DNA from: Mucilaginibacter pallidiroseus | GTDB lineage: Bacteria; Bacteroidota; Bacteroidia; Sphingobacteriales; Sphingobacteriaceae | Length of the DNA stretch: 64,000 bases | NCBI RefSeq assembly: GCF_007846085.1 | Contig: NZ_VOEJ01000005.1 | Coordinates: 186,001-250,000, forward strand | Direction of reading: 5' to 3' | Shown: piece after piece, positions 25,358 through 34,467 of the stretch | Numbering within the stretch: the first letter of the stretch is position 1 | Layout of the letters: every line of letters begins with the position of its first letter | Translations under genes and position numbers: made by a program | Notes under the pieces: model-generated | Databases searched by the model: none | What the model was told of the DNA's origin: nothing | Seen by the model: only the letters and a program-made list of their open reading frames with translations

Positions 25358-26521
25358 TTACGATGAATATACGCTTTGAACCTGATCGCGGAGATTGTAG
25401 TTAGAAGCCATTACTTCACCGTATGCACCTGCAGTGCGCACAGCAATTAAATCGCCACGGAATGATTGCGGCAATTCAACATCCTTGCGGAAACAATCGG
25501 TGCTCTCGCATATAGGCCCTACTACGTCGTATTTTATAAGTGAATTTTCTTTATCGCCAGCAACTCTACTTATATTCTCAATTTCATGGTAAGCCTGATA
25601 AAGCATGGGGCGCATTAGCTCCGTCATACCGGCATCCAGAATAAGAAAGTTTTTTTTAAGACCGTTCTTCACATACAGCACCCTTGATATCAGTGATGCC
25701 GATTGCGCAACCAAGGCGCGGCCCAGTTCAAAGTGAACTTCCTGGCCAGGCTTAATGGTTAAAAATTTATGAAACACTTCAAAGTAAGCTTCGAAGTCAG
25801 CAACAGTATTGCCGTCGGGGTTATAATAATCAACCCCAAGGCCACCGCCGGCATTTAATATCTTAACAGCAAAGCCGTGATCTTCAAACCACTCCTGTAT
25901 TTCGTTTATACGGGTACACAGCGTACGGTAAACTTCCAGATCGGTTATTTGAGAGCCAATATGAAAATGAATACCCAAAAACTGCAGGTTGGCGCATTTA
26001 CGCAGGGCGTCTGCAACATCATTAAGCTGCCAGGTATTGATACCGAATTTATTTTCGTCAAGCCCGGTAGTGATGTAATGGTGCGTATGCGCGTCAACAT
26101 TAGGGTTGATACGGATAGCCACACCTGCTACCTTGCCCTTTGCAGCGGCCAGCTCATTAATGATCTCCAATTCCTGCACCGACTCAACATTGAAGCAAAA
26201 AATATCGGCATCCAACGCTGCATTTATTTCTTTATCAGATTTACCAACACCTGCAAAAACAACTTTATCTTTACCAAAGCCATGCTTAATGGCTGTTAAA
26301 ACTTCGTTACCGCTCACACAATCGGCCCCAAACCCGTACGATTGAATCATGTCGACAACCTTTGTATTAAAGTTGGCCTTCATGGCATAGTGTACGTGGA
26401 AGTTATATTTGGCTGAGGCATCGCGGCAAGCGTCGAGTGTTTGCTTCAAAACATCAAGATTGTAGTAGTAAAAAGGAGTTTCAATCCCTTCAAAGCGCTG
26501 TATAGTGTAGTTGGAAAACAT
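25358..26521 (-). CDS. lysA: Diaminopimelate decarboxylase
   Basis: 387 residues from the Met at 26521. An upstream in-frame ATG at 26548 lies inside a REP-like repeat, and the family normally begins a few residues before 'IETPFYYY', so the inner start is preferred. The PLP lysine is Lys48 ('HYAMKAN'); 'HFHIGSQI', 'GGGLGVDYY', 'ELGRALVA' and the C-terminal 'GPICESTDCF' and 'GAYGEVMASNY' are family signatures. It converts meso-diaminopimelate to lysine, the last step of the pathway. The aspartate kinase gene lies upstream on the same strand, separated by the repeat. Confidence 0.95.
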   Translation of the reverse strand: MFSNYTIQRFEGIETPFYYYNLDVLKQTLDACRDASAKYNFHVHYAMKANFNTKVVDMIQSYGFGADCVSGNEVLTAIKHGFGKDKVVFAGVGKSDKEINAALDADIFCFNVESVQELEIINELAAAKGKVAGVAIRINPNVDAHTHHYITTGLDENKFGINTWQLNDVADALRKCANLQFLGIHFHIGSQITDLEVYRTLCTRINEIQEWFEDHGFAVKILNAGGGLGVDYYNPDGNTVADFEAYFEVFHKFLTIKPGQEVHFELGRALVAQSASLISRVLYVKNGLKKNFLILDAGMTELMRPMLYQAYHEIENISRVAGDKENSLIKYDVVGPICESTDCFRKDVELPQSFRGDLIAVRTAGAYGEVMASNYNLRDQVQSVYSS

Positions 26522-26541
26522 GTTGCCAATATTTATTTCAT

Positions 26542-26627
26542 GCGTCATTGCGAGGTACGAAGCAATCTCCTGAAACTTACATGCCGATAAGCATAGTTGA
26601 AGATTGATTAGTACCTCGCAATGACGC
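26542..26627. repeat. REP-like palindrome, family A, between lysC and lysA
   Basis: GCGTCATTGCGAGGTAC (26542-26558) is repeated as a perfect 17-bp inverted copy at 26611-26627, with a second, imperfect inner pair (AAGCAATCT / AGATTGATT). The whole can fold into a hairpin of about 86 nt. It begins only about 20 nt before the preferred lysA start and may act as an mRNA-stability or attenuation element in a lysC-lysA transcript. Confidence 0.8.
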
Positions 26628-26646
26628 GTTGTTTAGTGTAAGTGAG

Positions 26647-27957
26647 TTAAAAAAGCCTGTTGTGCAGACTACGCAGTGCCTCAACCTTCTCTTCACTTTT
26701 TAGCAAAAGGGAAAGGTTATGATCGCTGCCGCCGTATGATATCATACGCAACGGGATGTGCTTTATAGCTTCCAATACCCGTGCAGCATAGCCGTGCTTA
26801 TCGGCCCCAAAATCGCCCACCACACAGATAATGGTGTGGTTAACGTCAATATCAACCGTGCCAAATGCTGCAAGCTCTTTGGTTATTTCGCCTAAGTACT
26901 TGGTATCGTCAATAGTTAATGACACACCCACTTCCGAAGTTGTAATCATATCTATACTTGTACGATAACGCTCAAATACCTCAAATACGCGGCGTAAAAA
27001 ACCGTGGGCCAGCAACATGCGGCTGCTTTGTATCTTTATGGCCGTAATATCGTCTTTAGCGGCTATAGATTTTATCTTATCCTTTTCGCTGGTATTGGTA
27101 ATCAATGTACCTTCAGCTTTTGGGTCCATTGTGTTTAGCAGACGCACCGGTATCTTGTATTTCTGCGCAGGAAAAACACTTTGCGGGTGTAAGATTTTAG
27201 CACCAAAGTAGGCCAGCTCCGCAGCTTCATCAAATGATAATTGTGCAATGGGTTTGGTACCTTTAACAATACGCGGATCGTTATTGTGCATACCGTCAAT
27301 ATCGGTCCATATCTGCACCTCTTCACTGCGGATGCCTGCACCTATAAGGGATGCAGTATAGTCACTACCGCCACGACGCAGGTTATCAATTTCGCCGAAT
27401 GAGTTGCGACAAATATATCCCTGCGTGATGAACAGTTTATTATCTGGATGCTTTTCCAGTAACGGCGTTAAATGCTGTGTAATATGATCAACAATGGGTT
27501 CATTATCCTCATCGGTTTTCATAAACTCCAAAGCAGGCAACAATACCGAGGGCACGCCAATTTCCTTTAAATAGATATGGTAAAGCGTGGTTGATAACAA
27601 CTCGCCCTGGGCCACAACTATCTTATCCTCTATGGGTGTAAAAAGGTCGTTAGCAAAACCACTTAACAGTTTAAAGTGATAATCAATTACCTCTTTGGCC
27701 TGGTTATAAAACTCGGGCGTTTGTATCAGTTCCTTAATAAATGCTTCGTACTTATCCTTAAGGACGCCAACAAGCGTTGCCGCCTTTGCCTTATCGCCGG
27801 CAAGGTAAGCCTGCCCTATTTCTACTAAACTGTTTGTAGTGCCTGATACAGCCGAAAGCACCACTATTTGCCGTTCGGCGGGATTGATTATATCCAGCAG
27901 CTTATGCATACGGGCGGGACTGCCGACCGATGTACCGCCAAATTTTAAAACTTTCAT
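26647..27957 (-). CDS. lysC: Aspartate kinase
   Basis: 436 residues from the Met at 27957, which opens 'MKVLKFGGTSVGSP', the aspartokinase signature; the longer frame at 27984 is not supported. The kinase domain also shows 'RGGSDYTASLIGAGI' and 'WTDIDGMHNNDPRIV'. Two ACT domains follow (about 300-436), the usual site for lysine or threonine feedback. It makes aspartyl phosphate, entry to lysine, threonine and methionine synthesis. Monofunctional, not fused to homoserine dehydrogenase. Pairing with lysA suggests a lysine-specific isoform. Confidence 0.95.
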   Translation of the reverse strand: MKVLKFGGTSVGSPARMHKLLDIINPAERQIVVLSAVSGTTNSLVEIGQAYLAGDKAKAATLVGVLKDKYEAFIKELIQTPEFYNQAKEVIDYHFKLLSGFANDLFTPIEDKIVVAQGELLSTTLYHIYLKEIGVPSVLLPALEFMKTDEDNEPIVDHITQHLTPLLEKHPDNKLFITQGYICRNSFGEIDNLRRGGSDYTASLIGAGIRSEEVQIWTDIDGMHNNDPRIVKGTKPIAQLSFDEAAELAYFGAKILHPQSVFPAQKYKIPVRLLNTMDPKAEGTLITNTSEKDKIKSIAAKDDITAIKIQSSRMLLAHGFLRRVFEVFERYRTSIDMITTSEVGVSLTIDDTKYLGEITKELAAFGTVDIDVNHTIICVVGDFGADKHGYAARVLEAIKHIPLRMISYGGSDHNLSLLLKSEEKVEALRSLHNRLF

Positions 27958-28049
27958 TAATTGTTTCCGTTTACCATAAAACATTAATATCCTTGTACGG
28001 TTATTAAGGCGCTAAAAATAGGATTAAAATATCTAAACTTATATCAAAA

Positions 28050-29459
28050 ATGGGCAAAATAAAATTTGGAACCGACGGATGGAGAGCAATCATAGCTGAC
28101 GATTTCACAGTAGAAAATGTGAAACGTGTTGCTTATGCAACCGCATTATGGCTTAAACAAAACTTTGAAAACCCTACCGCACTTGTAGGCTGCGACCCAC
28201 GCTTTGCGGGCCCATTATTTGCCGACACTACTACTGCCGTGCTTGCTTCACAAGGCATTAAAGTTTTCCGTGCCGAAAACACGTTCGTGTCTACCCCAAT
28301 GATATCTTTAGGTACTGTTCGCGTTGGCGCATCTGCAGGTATCATTATCACTGCAAGCCACAACCCGCCGGCATATAACGGTTACAAAATTAAAGCATCA
28401 TACGGCGGCCCTGCCACACCGGATGATATTGAAAAAGTAGAATCGCAAATACCTGATACCATTAGCCTCGAGCTTAAATCTGTTACCGATTATGTAACCG
28501 AAGGCCTGGTAGAATACATTAACCTTGAAGACATGTATGTGGAGCATGCCGAAAACAGTTTCGATATCCCGGCTATTCGCGACAGCGGACTAAACTGGGC
28601 TTATGATGCCATGTACGGTGCCGGCCAAAACGTTATGCGCCGCCTGTTTCCTGATATTACCTTTTTACATGCCGACTATAACCCAAGTTTCGATGGTCAG
28701 GCACCTGAGCCTATTCAGCGTAACCTGCAGGAGTTTGAGCAGCTAATCAAATTATCTGAAGGCGAAATTGCATCAGGCCTTGTTACTGATGGCGATGCCG
28801 ACCGCATTGGCTTGTATGACTCGGAAGGCAACTTTGTTGATTCGCATCATATACTGCTGCTGCTTATTCACTATATGAATAAGGTAAAAGGCGAAAACGG
28901 TGAAGTGTATTCAACCTTTAGCTGTACAAGCAAAATACAAAAGCTTTGCGACGCATATGGCTTGAACAATACAGTTACCAAAATTGGCTTTAAATATATC
29001 TGCGACCTTATTGTTAACTCTGGCAAACCATTTATGGTAGGCGGCGAGGAATCTGGCGGTATTGCTGTAAACGGCCACATCCCTGAACGCGATGGTGTTT
29101 GGATTGGTTTAATGATTTGGGAATTTATGGCTAAAACGGGCCGTAGCCTGCAAGACCTGGTTCAGGAGATTTACAGCGTTGTAGGTAAGTTTGCTGTAGA
29201 GCGTTATGACCTGCATGTAACCGAAGAAAAGAAACAGCAGATCATCAGCAACTGCAAAAGCGGCATAGAAAGTTTTGGCAGCCTAAAAGTGGCCAGAACG
29301 GAAGATTTGGATGGCTTTAAATTCTTCTTTGAAGATGAAACCTGGGTAATGATTCGCCCATCAGGTACCGAGCCGGTGTTGCGCGTATATGCTGAGGCAC
29401 CAACCACTGCCGAATCGTTTAAAATTCTTGACACTGTAAAAGCTGACTTACTTAAGTAA
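28050..29459 (+). CDS. Phosphoglucomutase/phosphomannomutase family (alpha-D-phosphohexomutase)
   Basis: 469 residues. Four landmarks of the family in order: phosphoserine loop with Ser103 ('TASHNPPAYNGYK'), magnesium loop 'TDGDADRIG', sugar loop 'GGEESGG', and phosphate-binding 'RPSGTEPVLRVYAEA'. The start 'MGKIKFGTDGWR' fits. It interconverts hexose 1- and 6-phosphates; which hexose (glucose, mannose or glucosamine) cannot be fixed by these motifs. Divergent from lysC, with its own terminator. Confidence 0.92.
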   Translation: MGKIKFGTDGWRAIIADDFTVENVKRVAYATALWLKQNFENPTALVGCDPRFAGPLFADTTTAVLASQGIKVFRAENTFVSTPMISLGTVRVGASAGIIITASHNPPAYNGYKIKASYGGPATPDDIEKVESQIPDTISLELKSVTDYVTEGLVEYINLEDMYVEHAENSFDIPAIRDSGLNWAYDAMYGAGQNVMRRLFPDITFLHADYNPSFDGQAPEPIQRNLQEFEQLIKLSEGEIASGLVTDGDADRIGLYDSEGNFVDSHHILLLLIHYMNKVKGENGEVYSTFSCTSKIQKLCDAYGLNNTVTKIGFKYICDLIVNSGKPFMVGGEESGGIAVNGHIPERDGVWIGLMIWEFMAKTGRSLQDLVQEIYSVVGKFAVERYDLHVTEEKKQQIISNCKSGIESFGSLKVARTEDLDGFKFFFEDETWVMIRPSGTEPVLRVYAEAPTTAESFKILDTVKADLLK

Positions 29460-29477
29460 TTCAGGACGCCATATAAT

Positions 29478-29505
29478 AAAAGGCTTGCTTCGGCAGGCCT
29501 TTTTT
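29478..29505 (+). terminator. Terminator with UUCG tetraloop after the phosphohexomutase gene
   Basis: AAAAGGCTTGC (29478-29488), loop TTCG, GCAGGCCTTTT (29493-29503) and a T-run. One mismatch in an 11-bp stem; a textbook intrinsic terminator. Confidence 0.92.
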
Positions 29506-29549
29506 GTTATGCTATATTTAGACATTGGTGAGCAGCCTTTAACAGAGAA

Positions 29550-29612
29550 TCATATCATCGCGAGCGTCAGCGTGGCAATCTCGTCGCCTATTTATCACCG
29601 CGAGACGGCTAC
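29550..29612. repeat. REP-like element, family A variant
   Basis: TCATCGCGAGCG followed by GCAATCTC resembles the left half of the REP at 26542 (TCATTGCGAGG ... GCAATCTC). Further inverted fragments (CACCGCGAGACGGC near 29597) follow, but the palindrome is degenerate. It sits in the 259-nt gap before the Gfo/Idh gene, which otherwise holds nothing recognisable. Confidence 0.5.
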
Positions 29613-29718
29613 TGCACTAATTTTTCGATTGCAAGAATCTCGTTTGTCACTATTAATTGTATTTTTAGGCACCAACATAAACATTGCGGCATTGCGCGGC
29701 TAAAACCTATCTTATACT

Positions 29719-30813
29719 ATGTACACCAACCGAACTAAAGTTGCCATTATTGGCGCAGGCTTTATATCAGACATACACCTGGAATCATACCATCGCTTTG
29801 TGCCCGAGGCCGAGGTAGTGGCAATTTACGCCCGCAATGCAGACAAGGCAAAAGCCTTTGCGGAAAAATATCAAATTGCCCAATTTTTTGATGATGTAGA
29901 TACACTGCTGGCACAAAGCGGTTGCGAAGTGGTTGACATTTGCGTGCCTAATTATCTGCATGCTTCGGTTTGTATAAAAGCGGCAAAGGCCAAAAAACAT
30001 ATCATCATCGAAAAGCCGCTTGCTGTGACTATTGAGGAGGCCGATGAAATGATTGCCGTTTGCAAAGAAAATGGCGTGAAACTCATGTATGCTGAAGAAC
30101 TTTGCTTCGCCCCAAAATATGAGCGCGCACGTATGCTGATAAAAGAGGGCGCCGTAGGTGATGTATATATGCTAAAACAAGCTGAAAAACACAGCGGCCC
30201 GCATACCGATTGGTTTTACGACATTAACCTTGCCGGCGGTGGGGTACTGATGGATATGGGCTGCCACGCATTGGGCTGGTTCCGTTGGGTGCTGAACCAC
30301 GAAAAGGTTAAAGATGTTTATGCCACCATGAGTACTGTAATGCATAAGGGCCGTACACAAGGCGAAGACAATGCAGTAGTGATAGTTGAATTTGAAAACG
30401 GCGTTACCTGCGTTGCCGAAAGTAGCTGGGCCAAACATGGCGGAATGGATGATCGCTGCGAAATTTACGGAACGGGTGGCGTTGTTTATGCCGACTTATT
30501 TATGGGCAATTCGGCACTTACCTACAGCCGCGATGGTTATGGCTATGCCATGGAAAAGGTAGACAGCTCTGCCGGGTGGACCTTCACAATTTTTGAAGAA
30601 GCCTTTAACCAGGGTTATCCGCAGGAGTTAAAACACTTTATAGAATGTGTACGCGAAGATAAAACACCTATTGTTACAGGCGAAGATGGCCGTGTTGTTT
30701 TGGAAATGATTTATGCTGCTTATGCATCGGCCGGGCAAGGTAAAAAGGTGGCATTACCTTTTACGCCTAAAGTTAGTAAACCGGTAGATCTTTGGTTAAA
30801 TCCTCAAGCTTAA
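29719..30813 (+). CDS. Gfo/Idh/MocA-family NAD(P)-dependent sugar oxidoreductase
   Basis: 364 residues, no signal peptide, cytosolic. Rossmann motif 'GAGFISDIHLESY' at 11-23, the diagnostic 'EKPLAVT' near residue 97, and the alpha/beta C-terminal domain with 'GGVLMDMGCHALGWFRWV' carrying the catalytic His. It oxidises or reduces a sugar or inositol hydroxyl with NAD(P). The gene ends 4 nt before a glucosamine-6-phosphate deaminase-like gene, so the two are an operon and may act on an amino or keto sugar. Confidence 0.9.
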   Translation: MYTNRTKVAIIGAGFISDIHLESYHRFVPEAEVVAIYARNADKAKAFAEKYQIAQFFDDVDTLLAQSGCEVVDICVPNYLHASVCIKAAKAKKHIIIEKPLAVTIEEADEMIAVCKENGVKLMYAEELCFAPKYERARMLIKEGAVGDVYMLKQAEKHSGPHTDWFYDINLAGGGVLMDMGCHALGWFRWVLNHEKVKDVYATMSTVMHKGRTQGEDNAVVIVEFENGVTCVAESSWAKHGGMDDRCEIYGTGGVVYADLFMGNSALTYSRDGYGYAMEKVDSSAGWTFTIFEEAFNQGYPQELKHFIECVREDKTPIVTGEDGRVVLEMIYAAYASAGQGKKVALPFTPKVSKPVDLWLNPQA

Positions 30814-30817
30814 TATT

Positions 30818-31549
30818 ATGCAGGTAAAAGTATTTTCAGATTACGACGCAATGTCAAAAGCGGTCGCAGATATGGTTGCCAAACAGCTTGCAGAAAAGCC
30901 AGATTCACTAATATGCTTTCCATCGGGAGATTCGCCTACGGGGATGCTCAAACATTTGGTTGACGCTGCCAACAATGGCGATGTCGACTTAAGTAAATGC
31001 GCTTTTGTAGGGCTTGACGAATGGGTTGGCATGGACGAGAATGACTTTGGCAGCTGCAAATATTACCTAAAGCATAACCTGTTTGACAAACTTCTTACGC
31101 AGCCCAAGGAAGTAACCCTTTTTGATGCCAAAGCGCCTGACCTCGAGGCCGAATGTAAGCGCATCAACAAATACATTGCAGCAAAAGGTGGTTTGGATAT
31201 GATGATAGTAGGCATTGGCATGAATGGGCACCTTGGCCTTAACGAGCCGGGCACTCCGTTTGATTTGTATGCCCACCCTGCAGAGCTTGCGCCTATTACC
31301 ATTGAGGTAGGCCAAAAGTACTTTAAAAGTGAAACCAAATTAACCGGCGGTATCACACTCGGCTTGCGCCATTTGGCCGAAAGTAAAATTCCCGTACTTA
31401 TAGCCAGCGGCGAAAAAAAGGCGGGCATTATAGCTCAAAGCCTCGAAGGTGAAGTGTGCAAGGATGTACCTGCATCAATCCTGCAAACGCTGCAGCATGC
31501 CGTGATTTTGTTAGATGAACCGGCAGCGTCCGGCCTAACTAAAGAGTAA
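30818..31549 (+). CDS. Glucosamine-6-phosphate deaminase-like protein (NagB family)
   Basis: 243 residues of the NagB/6-phosphogluconolactonase/RpiA fold. 'ICFPSGDSPTGM' binds the phosphate; 'GLDEWVGM' carries the catalytic Asp; 'GIGMNGHLGLNEPGTPF' corresponds to the NagB loop 'G-x-G-x-D-G-H-x-x-F-N-E-P' but has Asn where NagB has Asp. Deamination of glucosamine 6-phosphate is the best guess; the Asp-to-Asn change and the pairing with a Gfo/Idh oxidoreductase leave room for a different sugar phosphate. The next gene begins over 220 nt away. Confidence 0.82.
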   Translation: MQVKVFSDYDAMSKAVADMVAKQLAEKPDSLICFPSGDSPTGMLKHLVDAANNGDVDLSKCAFVGLDEWVGMDENDFGSCKYYLKHNLFDKLLTQPKEVTLFDAKAPDLEAECKRINKYIAAKGGLDMMIVGIGMNGHLGLNEPGTPFDLYAHPAELAPITIEVGQKYFKSETKLTGGITLGLRHLAESKIPVLIASGEKKAGIIAQSLEGEVCKDVPASILQTLQHAVILLDEPAASGLTKE

Positions 31550-31771
31550 ATTTATCGATTAAAACAACCGCGCCATAGTTGAAAGGTTACAAGCCGTAAG
31601 GTGCAATCTCGCTTTTTAAAAACTTTAACACGAATAAAAGGATTTTTATGGGTACTTAATCAATATTGAAATACTTATAATAAAGCGTTTAAGTCACATT
31701 CACTTAGTCATAAAAAATACCATTAGTACCACATAATTTCTGCATCTTTAAGATACCAATTATAAATCTTC

Positions 31772-33493
31772 ATGTCTGCAGAATTTACGAACAAGCCTGA
31801 CGATAGCGCAGTGCAAACGTTTGATGCTATAGTTATAGGCTCCGGCATAAGCGGCGGGTGGGCGGCAAAAGAACTTTGTGAAAAAGGCCTTAAAACCCTT
31901 GTGCTTGAACGCGGCCGCGATGTAAAACATTTAAAAGACTACCCAACAGCCACCACGCCGCCCTGGGGATTTCCCTATCGCGGGCGTATGAGCGAGGAAC
32001 ACTATAAACAAAACCCGCTTATAACCAAGGCGGCAGGCTACGGCGATGATTGCGATCATTTTTTTATAAAGGATGCCGATCACCCCTATGTGCAGGAGAA
32101 ACCGTTTGATTGGATACGCGGTTACCAGGTCGGTGGTAAATCATTAACATGGGGACGGGCTACACAACGCTGGAGCGAATTTGAGTTTACGGCGCCCAAA
32201 CGTTTTGGCTATGGTATTGAGTGGCCGATATGTTATGCCGATGTTGCCCCGTGGTACTCGCATGTAGAAAAATTTATTGGCATATGCGGCAGTAAGGACG
32301 GGTTGGAAGCTATGCCCGACGGTGAGTTTTTGCCACCATTTGAAATGAATGCGCCCTTGCAACATATCCGCGACAGCGTAAAACAAAACTTTAACCGCCA
32401 CTTGGTACACGCCCGCTGGGCACACTTAACCGAGCCTCAGCAAATCCACCTGGACCAGGGCCGTGGCAAGTGCCAGGCGCGTAATATGTGTATGCGCGGC
32501 TGCCCGTTTGGTGGGTATTTCAGTTCGGTAAGTTCTACCCTGCCCTGGGCGCAAAAAACGGGTAACCTAACCATCAGGCCAAATGCTGTAGTACATTCAA
32601 TTATTTATGACGAGCAGTCCGGCAAAGCAAGCGGTGTAAAAGTTATTGATGCCAATACAAAAGAGGTTATTGAGTACCGCGCACGTGTTATATTCATGAA
32701 CGCGTCTGCATTGAACACCAATCTTATCCTGCTAAATTCGAAATCCAAACGCTTCCCTAACGGCTTGGGTAATGACAGTGGGCTGCTTGGCAAGTATATC
32801 GCTTTCCATAATTATCGGGCCTCGGTAAGCGGCAGTATTGATGGCTTTACCGATAAATATTACTATGGCCGCAACCCAACCGACCTTATTTTGGTTAACT
32901 ATAAAAACCTGCACAATCGAGATACCGATTATTATGGTGGTTACACCACCTTTATGAATGCTTACCGCCCGCAACACCCTAACGATACGCTGGAGGGCCA
33001 GGTAGGTGCCCAATACAAAGACGAGCTTTGCGAGCCGGGAGGCTGGCAGGTGTTTGCTTATTTACAGGGCGAAACTGTGCCGGTAGAAAGCAACCATGTA
33101 CGCCTTAGCGACACAGAAAAAGATCAATGGGGTATCCCACTGCTGGTAACTTCGGTTGAGTATCATCCCAACGATGATAAAATGACGGATGACTTTTTAA
33201 ATGAAACGGCTGGCATGCTCGAGAAAGCTGGTTGTAAAAACATAAAAAAATATAACAACAAGCAGTCGCCCGGGTTGGATATCCACGAAATGGGCGGCGT
33301 ACGTATGGGTAAAGATCCTAAGACATCGTTATTGAACAACTGGAACCAGCTACATGCCTGCAAAAATGTATTTGTAACCGATGGTGCCTGCATGACAAGT
33401 ACAGGCAACCAAAGCCCATCAATTTTGTATATGGCTTTAACGGCCCGTGCTGCTAATTATGCAGCCGATGAAATAAAAAAAGGCAACCTGTAA
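31772..33493 (+). CDS. GMC-family FAD oxidoreductase, glucoside 3-dehydrogenase/gluconate dehydrogenase large-subunit type
   Basis: 573 residues. FAD Rossmann motif 'VIGSGISGGWAAKEL' near 21-35, GMC signature 'VGGKSLTWGRATQRW', and C-terminal 'HEMGGVRMG' and 'TDGACMTSTGNQSPS' around the active site. Cys234-x5-Cys240-x3-Cys244-Pro matches the iron-sulfur hinge of FAD glucose dehydrogenase alpha subunits. No signal peptide; such subunits are usually carried out by a Tat-bearing small subunit, but no small-subunit gene adjoins this one (two lie 13 and 18 kb away). Probable role: oxidation of sugars or glycosides to 3-keto products, passing electrons to cytochrome c. Confidence 0.88.
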   Translation: MSAEFTNKPDDSAVQTFDAIVIGSGISGGWAAKELCEKGLKTLVLERGRDVKHLKDYPTATTPPWGFPYRGRMSEEHYKQNPLITKAAGYGDDCDHFFIKDADHPYVQEKPFDWIRGYQVGGKSLTWGRATQRWSEFEFTAPKRFGYGIEWPICYADVAPWYSHVEKFIGICGSKDGLEAMPDGEFLPPFEMNAPLQHIRDSVKQNFNRHLVHARWAHLTEPQQIHLDQGRGKCQARNMCMRGCPFGGYFSSVSSTLPWAQKTGNLTIRPNAVVHSIIYDEQSGKASGVKVIDANTKEVIEYRARVIFMNASALNTNLILLNSKSKRFPNGLGNDSGLLGKYIAFHNYRASVSGSIDGFTDKYYYGRNPTDLILVNYKNLHNRDTDYYGGYTTFMNAYRPQHPNDTLEGQVGAQYKDELCEPGGWQVFAYLQGETVPVESNHVRLSDTEKDQWGIPLLVTSVEYHPNDDKMTDDFLNETAGMLEKAGCKNIKKYNNKQSPGLDIHEMGGVRMGKDPKTSLLNNWNQLHACKNVFVTDGACMTSTGNQSPSILYMALTARAANYAADEIKKGNL

Positions 33494-33534
33494 ATTGAAG
33501 AAATAAGCGTGACAATTTTATAATTGCTAGCGCT

Positions 33535-33542
33535 TAGCTTTG
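33535..33542 (+). promoter_or_regulatory. -7 promoter element before the truncated haemoglobin gene
   Basis: TAGCTTTG matches TAnnTTTG exactly but ends only 4 nt before the ATG at 33547. If used, the transcript would be leaderless or nearly so. No -33 element at proper spacing was found. Confidence 0.35.
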
Positions 33543-33546
33543 CACT

Positions 33547-33939
33547 ATGAGCGAGCAGGCCGATATATTAACCATTACAGATATTAAACTGTTGGTTGAT
33601 ACTTTTTACACGCGTATACAACAAGATGAATTGCTTGGGCCTATATTTGCCGACCGGATACAAAACCGCTGGCCCGAGCATTTAGATAGAATGTACCGCT
33701 TTTGGCAAACTGTGCTGCTGGAAGAATTTACGTACAACGGCCGCCCATTCCCGCCACATGCACAGTTGCCGGTTGGTGCAGAACATTTTAAACAATGGCT
33801 TACCTTATTTACCAAAACCGTGGACGAGCTGTTTACCGGAGACAAGGCAACCGAAGCCAAATGGCGCGCCGGTAAAATGGCAGATATGTTTAAGCATAAA
33901 ATTGCTTATATAAAGAATAATCCGTTTAATTTTCAGTAA
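33547..33939 (+). CDS. Group III truncated haemoglobin
   Basis: 130 residues of the 2-on-2 globin family, group III. Conserved features are 'LLVDTFYTRIQQDELLGPIF' at the start, 'FWQTVLLEEFTYNGRPFPPHAQLP' in the middle, and the proximal haem ligand His80 in 'AEHFKQWL'. Group III globins are cytosolic and their roles (oxygen or NO handling) are unsettled. Convergent with the next gene across a REP-like repeat. Confidence 0.92.
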   Translation: MSEQADILTITDIKLLVDTFYTRIQQDELLGPIFADRIQNRWPEHLDRMYRFWQTVLLEEFTYNGRPFPPHAQLPVGAEHFKQWLTLFTKTVDELFTGDKATEAKWRAGKMADMFKHKIAYIKNNPFNFQ

Positions 33940-33956
33940 TAGGTGTTCCCGGTATT

Positions 33957-34019
33957 GTCATCCTGAACATAGTGAAGGATATGTTAGGCGGACATAGATG
34001 CTTCGTTCCTCAGCATGAC
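33957..34019. repeat. REP-like palindrome, family B
   Basis: GTCATCCTGA (33957-33966) and TCAGCATGAC (34010-34019) form the ends of a 63-nt imperfect palindrome. Its right arm, GATGCTTCGTTCCTCAGCATGAC in two parts, matches the element at 55810-55884 at 21 of 23 positions. It lies between two convergent stop codons. Confidence 0.75.
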
Positions 34020-34031
34020 GTGGGAAATTTA

Positions 34032-34421
34032 TCACATCGTTTCCAACTCATCGGGGTGCCTTGGCTGCCAAATAAAGTAATAGAACGCAAGGCAGGCCAC
34101 CCCAAGTAAAAACGGGATAATGGCGAGATGCTTATAAGTTACCGGGCCAAAAGCATACAGGTGATCGAAGTCCAGAAACTCACTGATCATCCAGTAAGAA
34201 TTAGCCGAGATCCAGAATGTAATGGCCAGGTTATGGCAAAGTTCGGACATCAATTCTTTGGTACGGTAGGCTATTACAATTGATATGGCCAGCGTAGGTA
34301 TAATCATCACTATCCCCAATGGTTTCCAAAGTAAGCACCAGACAATGTCTTTAAAAAGCCAGAACACAATATGGAGATTCTCCATTTTTCGATACTTCAG
34401 GGGGATAGTATAATTAGCCAT
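34032..34421 (-). CDS. Small membrane protein, unknown function
   Basis: 129 residues with about four hydrophobic segments: about 18-46, 52-60, 66-80 and 101-116. Trp, Tyr and His are plentiful ('FWLFKDIVWCLLWKPLG'); the C-terminus is hydrophilic. Not recognised. An alternative start at Met13 (34385) is equally possible. The gene sits 46 nt after the stop of the epimerase-like gene on the same strand, so it may be co-transcribed with it. Confidence 0.65.
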   Translation of the reverse strand: MANYTIPLKYRKMENLHIVFWLFKDIVWCLLWKPLGIVMIIPTLAISIVIAYRTKELMSELCHNLAITFWISANSYWMISEFLDFDHLYAFGPVTYKHLAIIPFLLGVACLAFYYFIWQPRHPDELETM

Positions 34422-34467
34422 GTTACCGCTAAAATACTGAAATAATTGACGTGGAAAAGCGGGGCTA

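Noticed and set aside
29485..29703. 72-codon plus-strand frame after the phosphohexomutase gene
   Set aside because: Begins inside the terminator and runs through REP-like DNA; composition is not protein-like.
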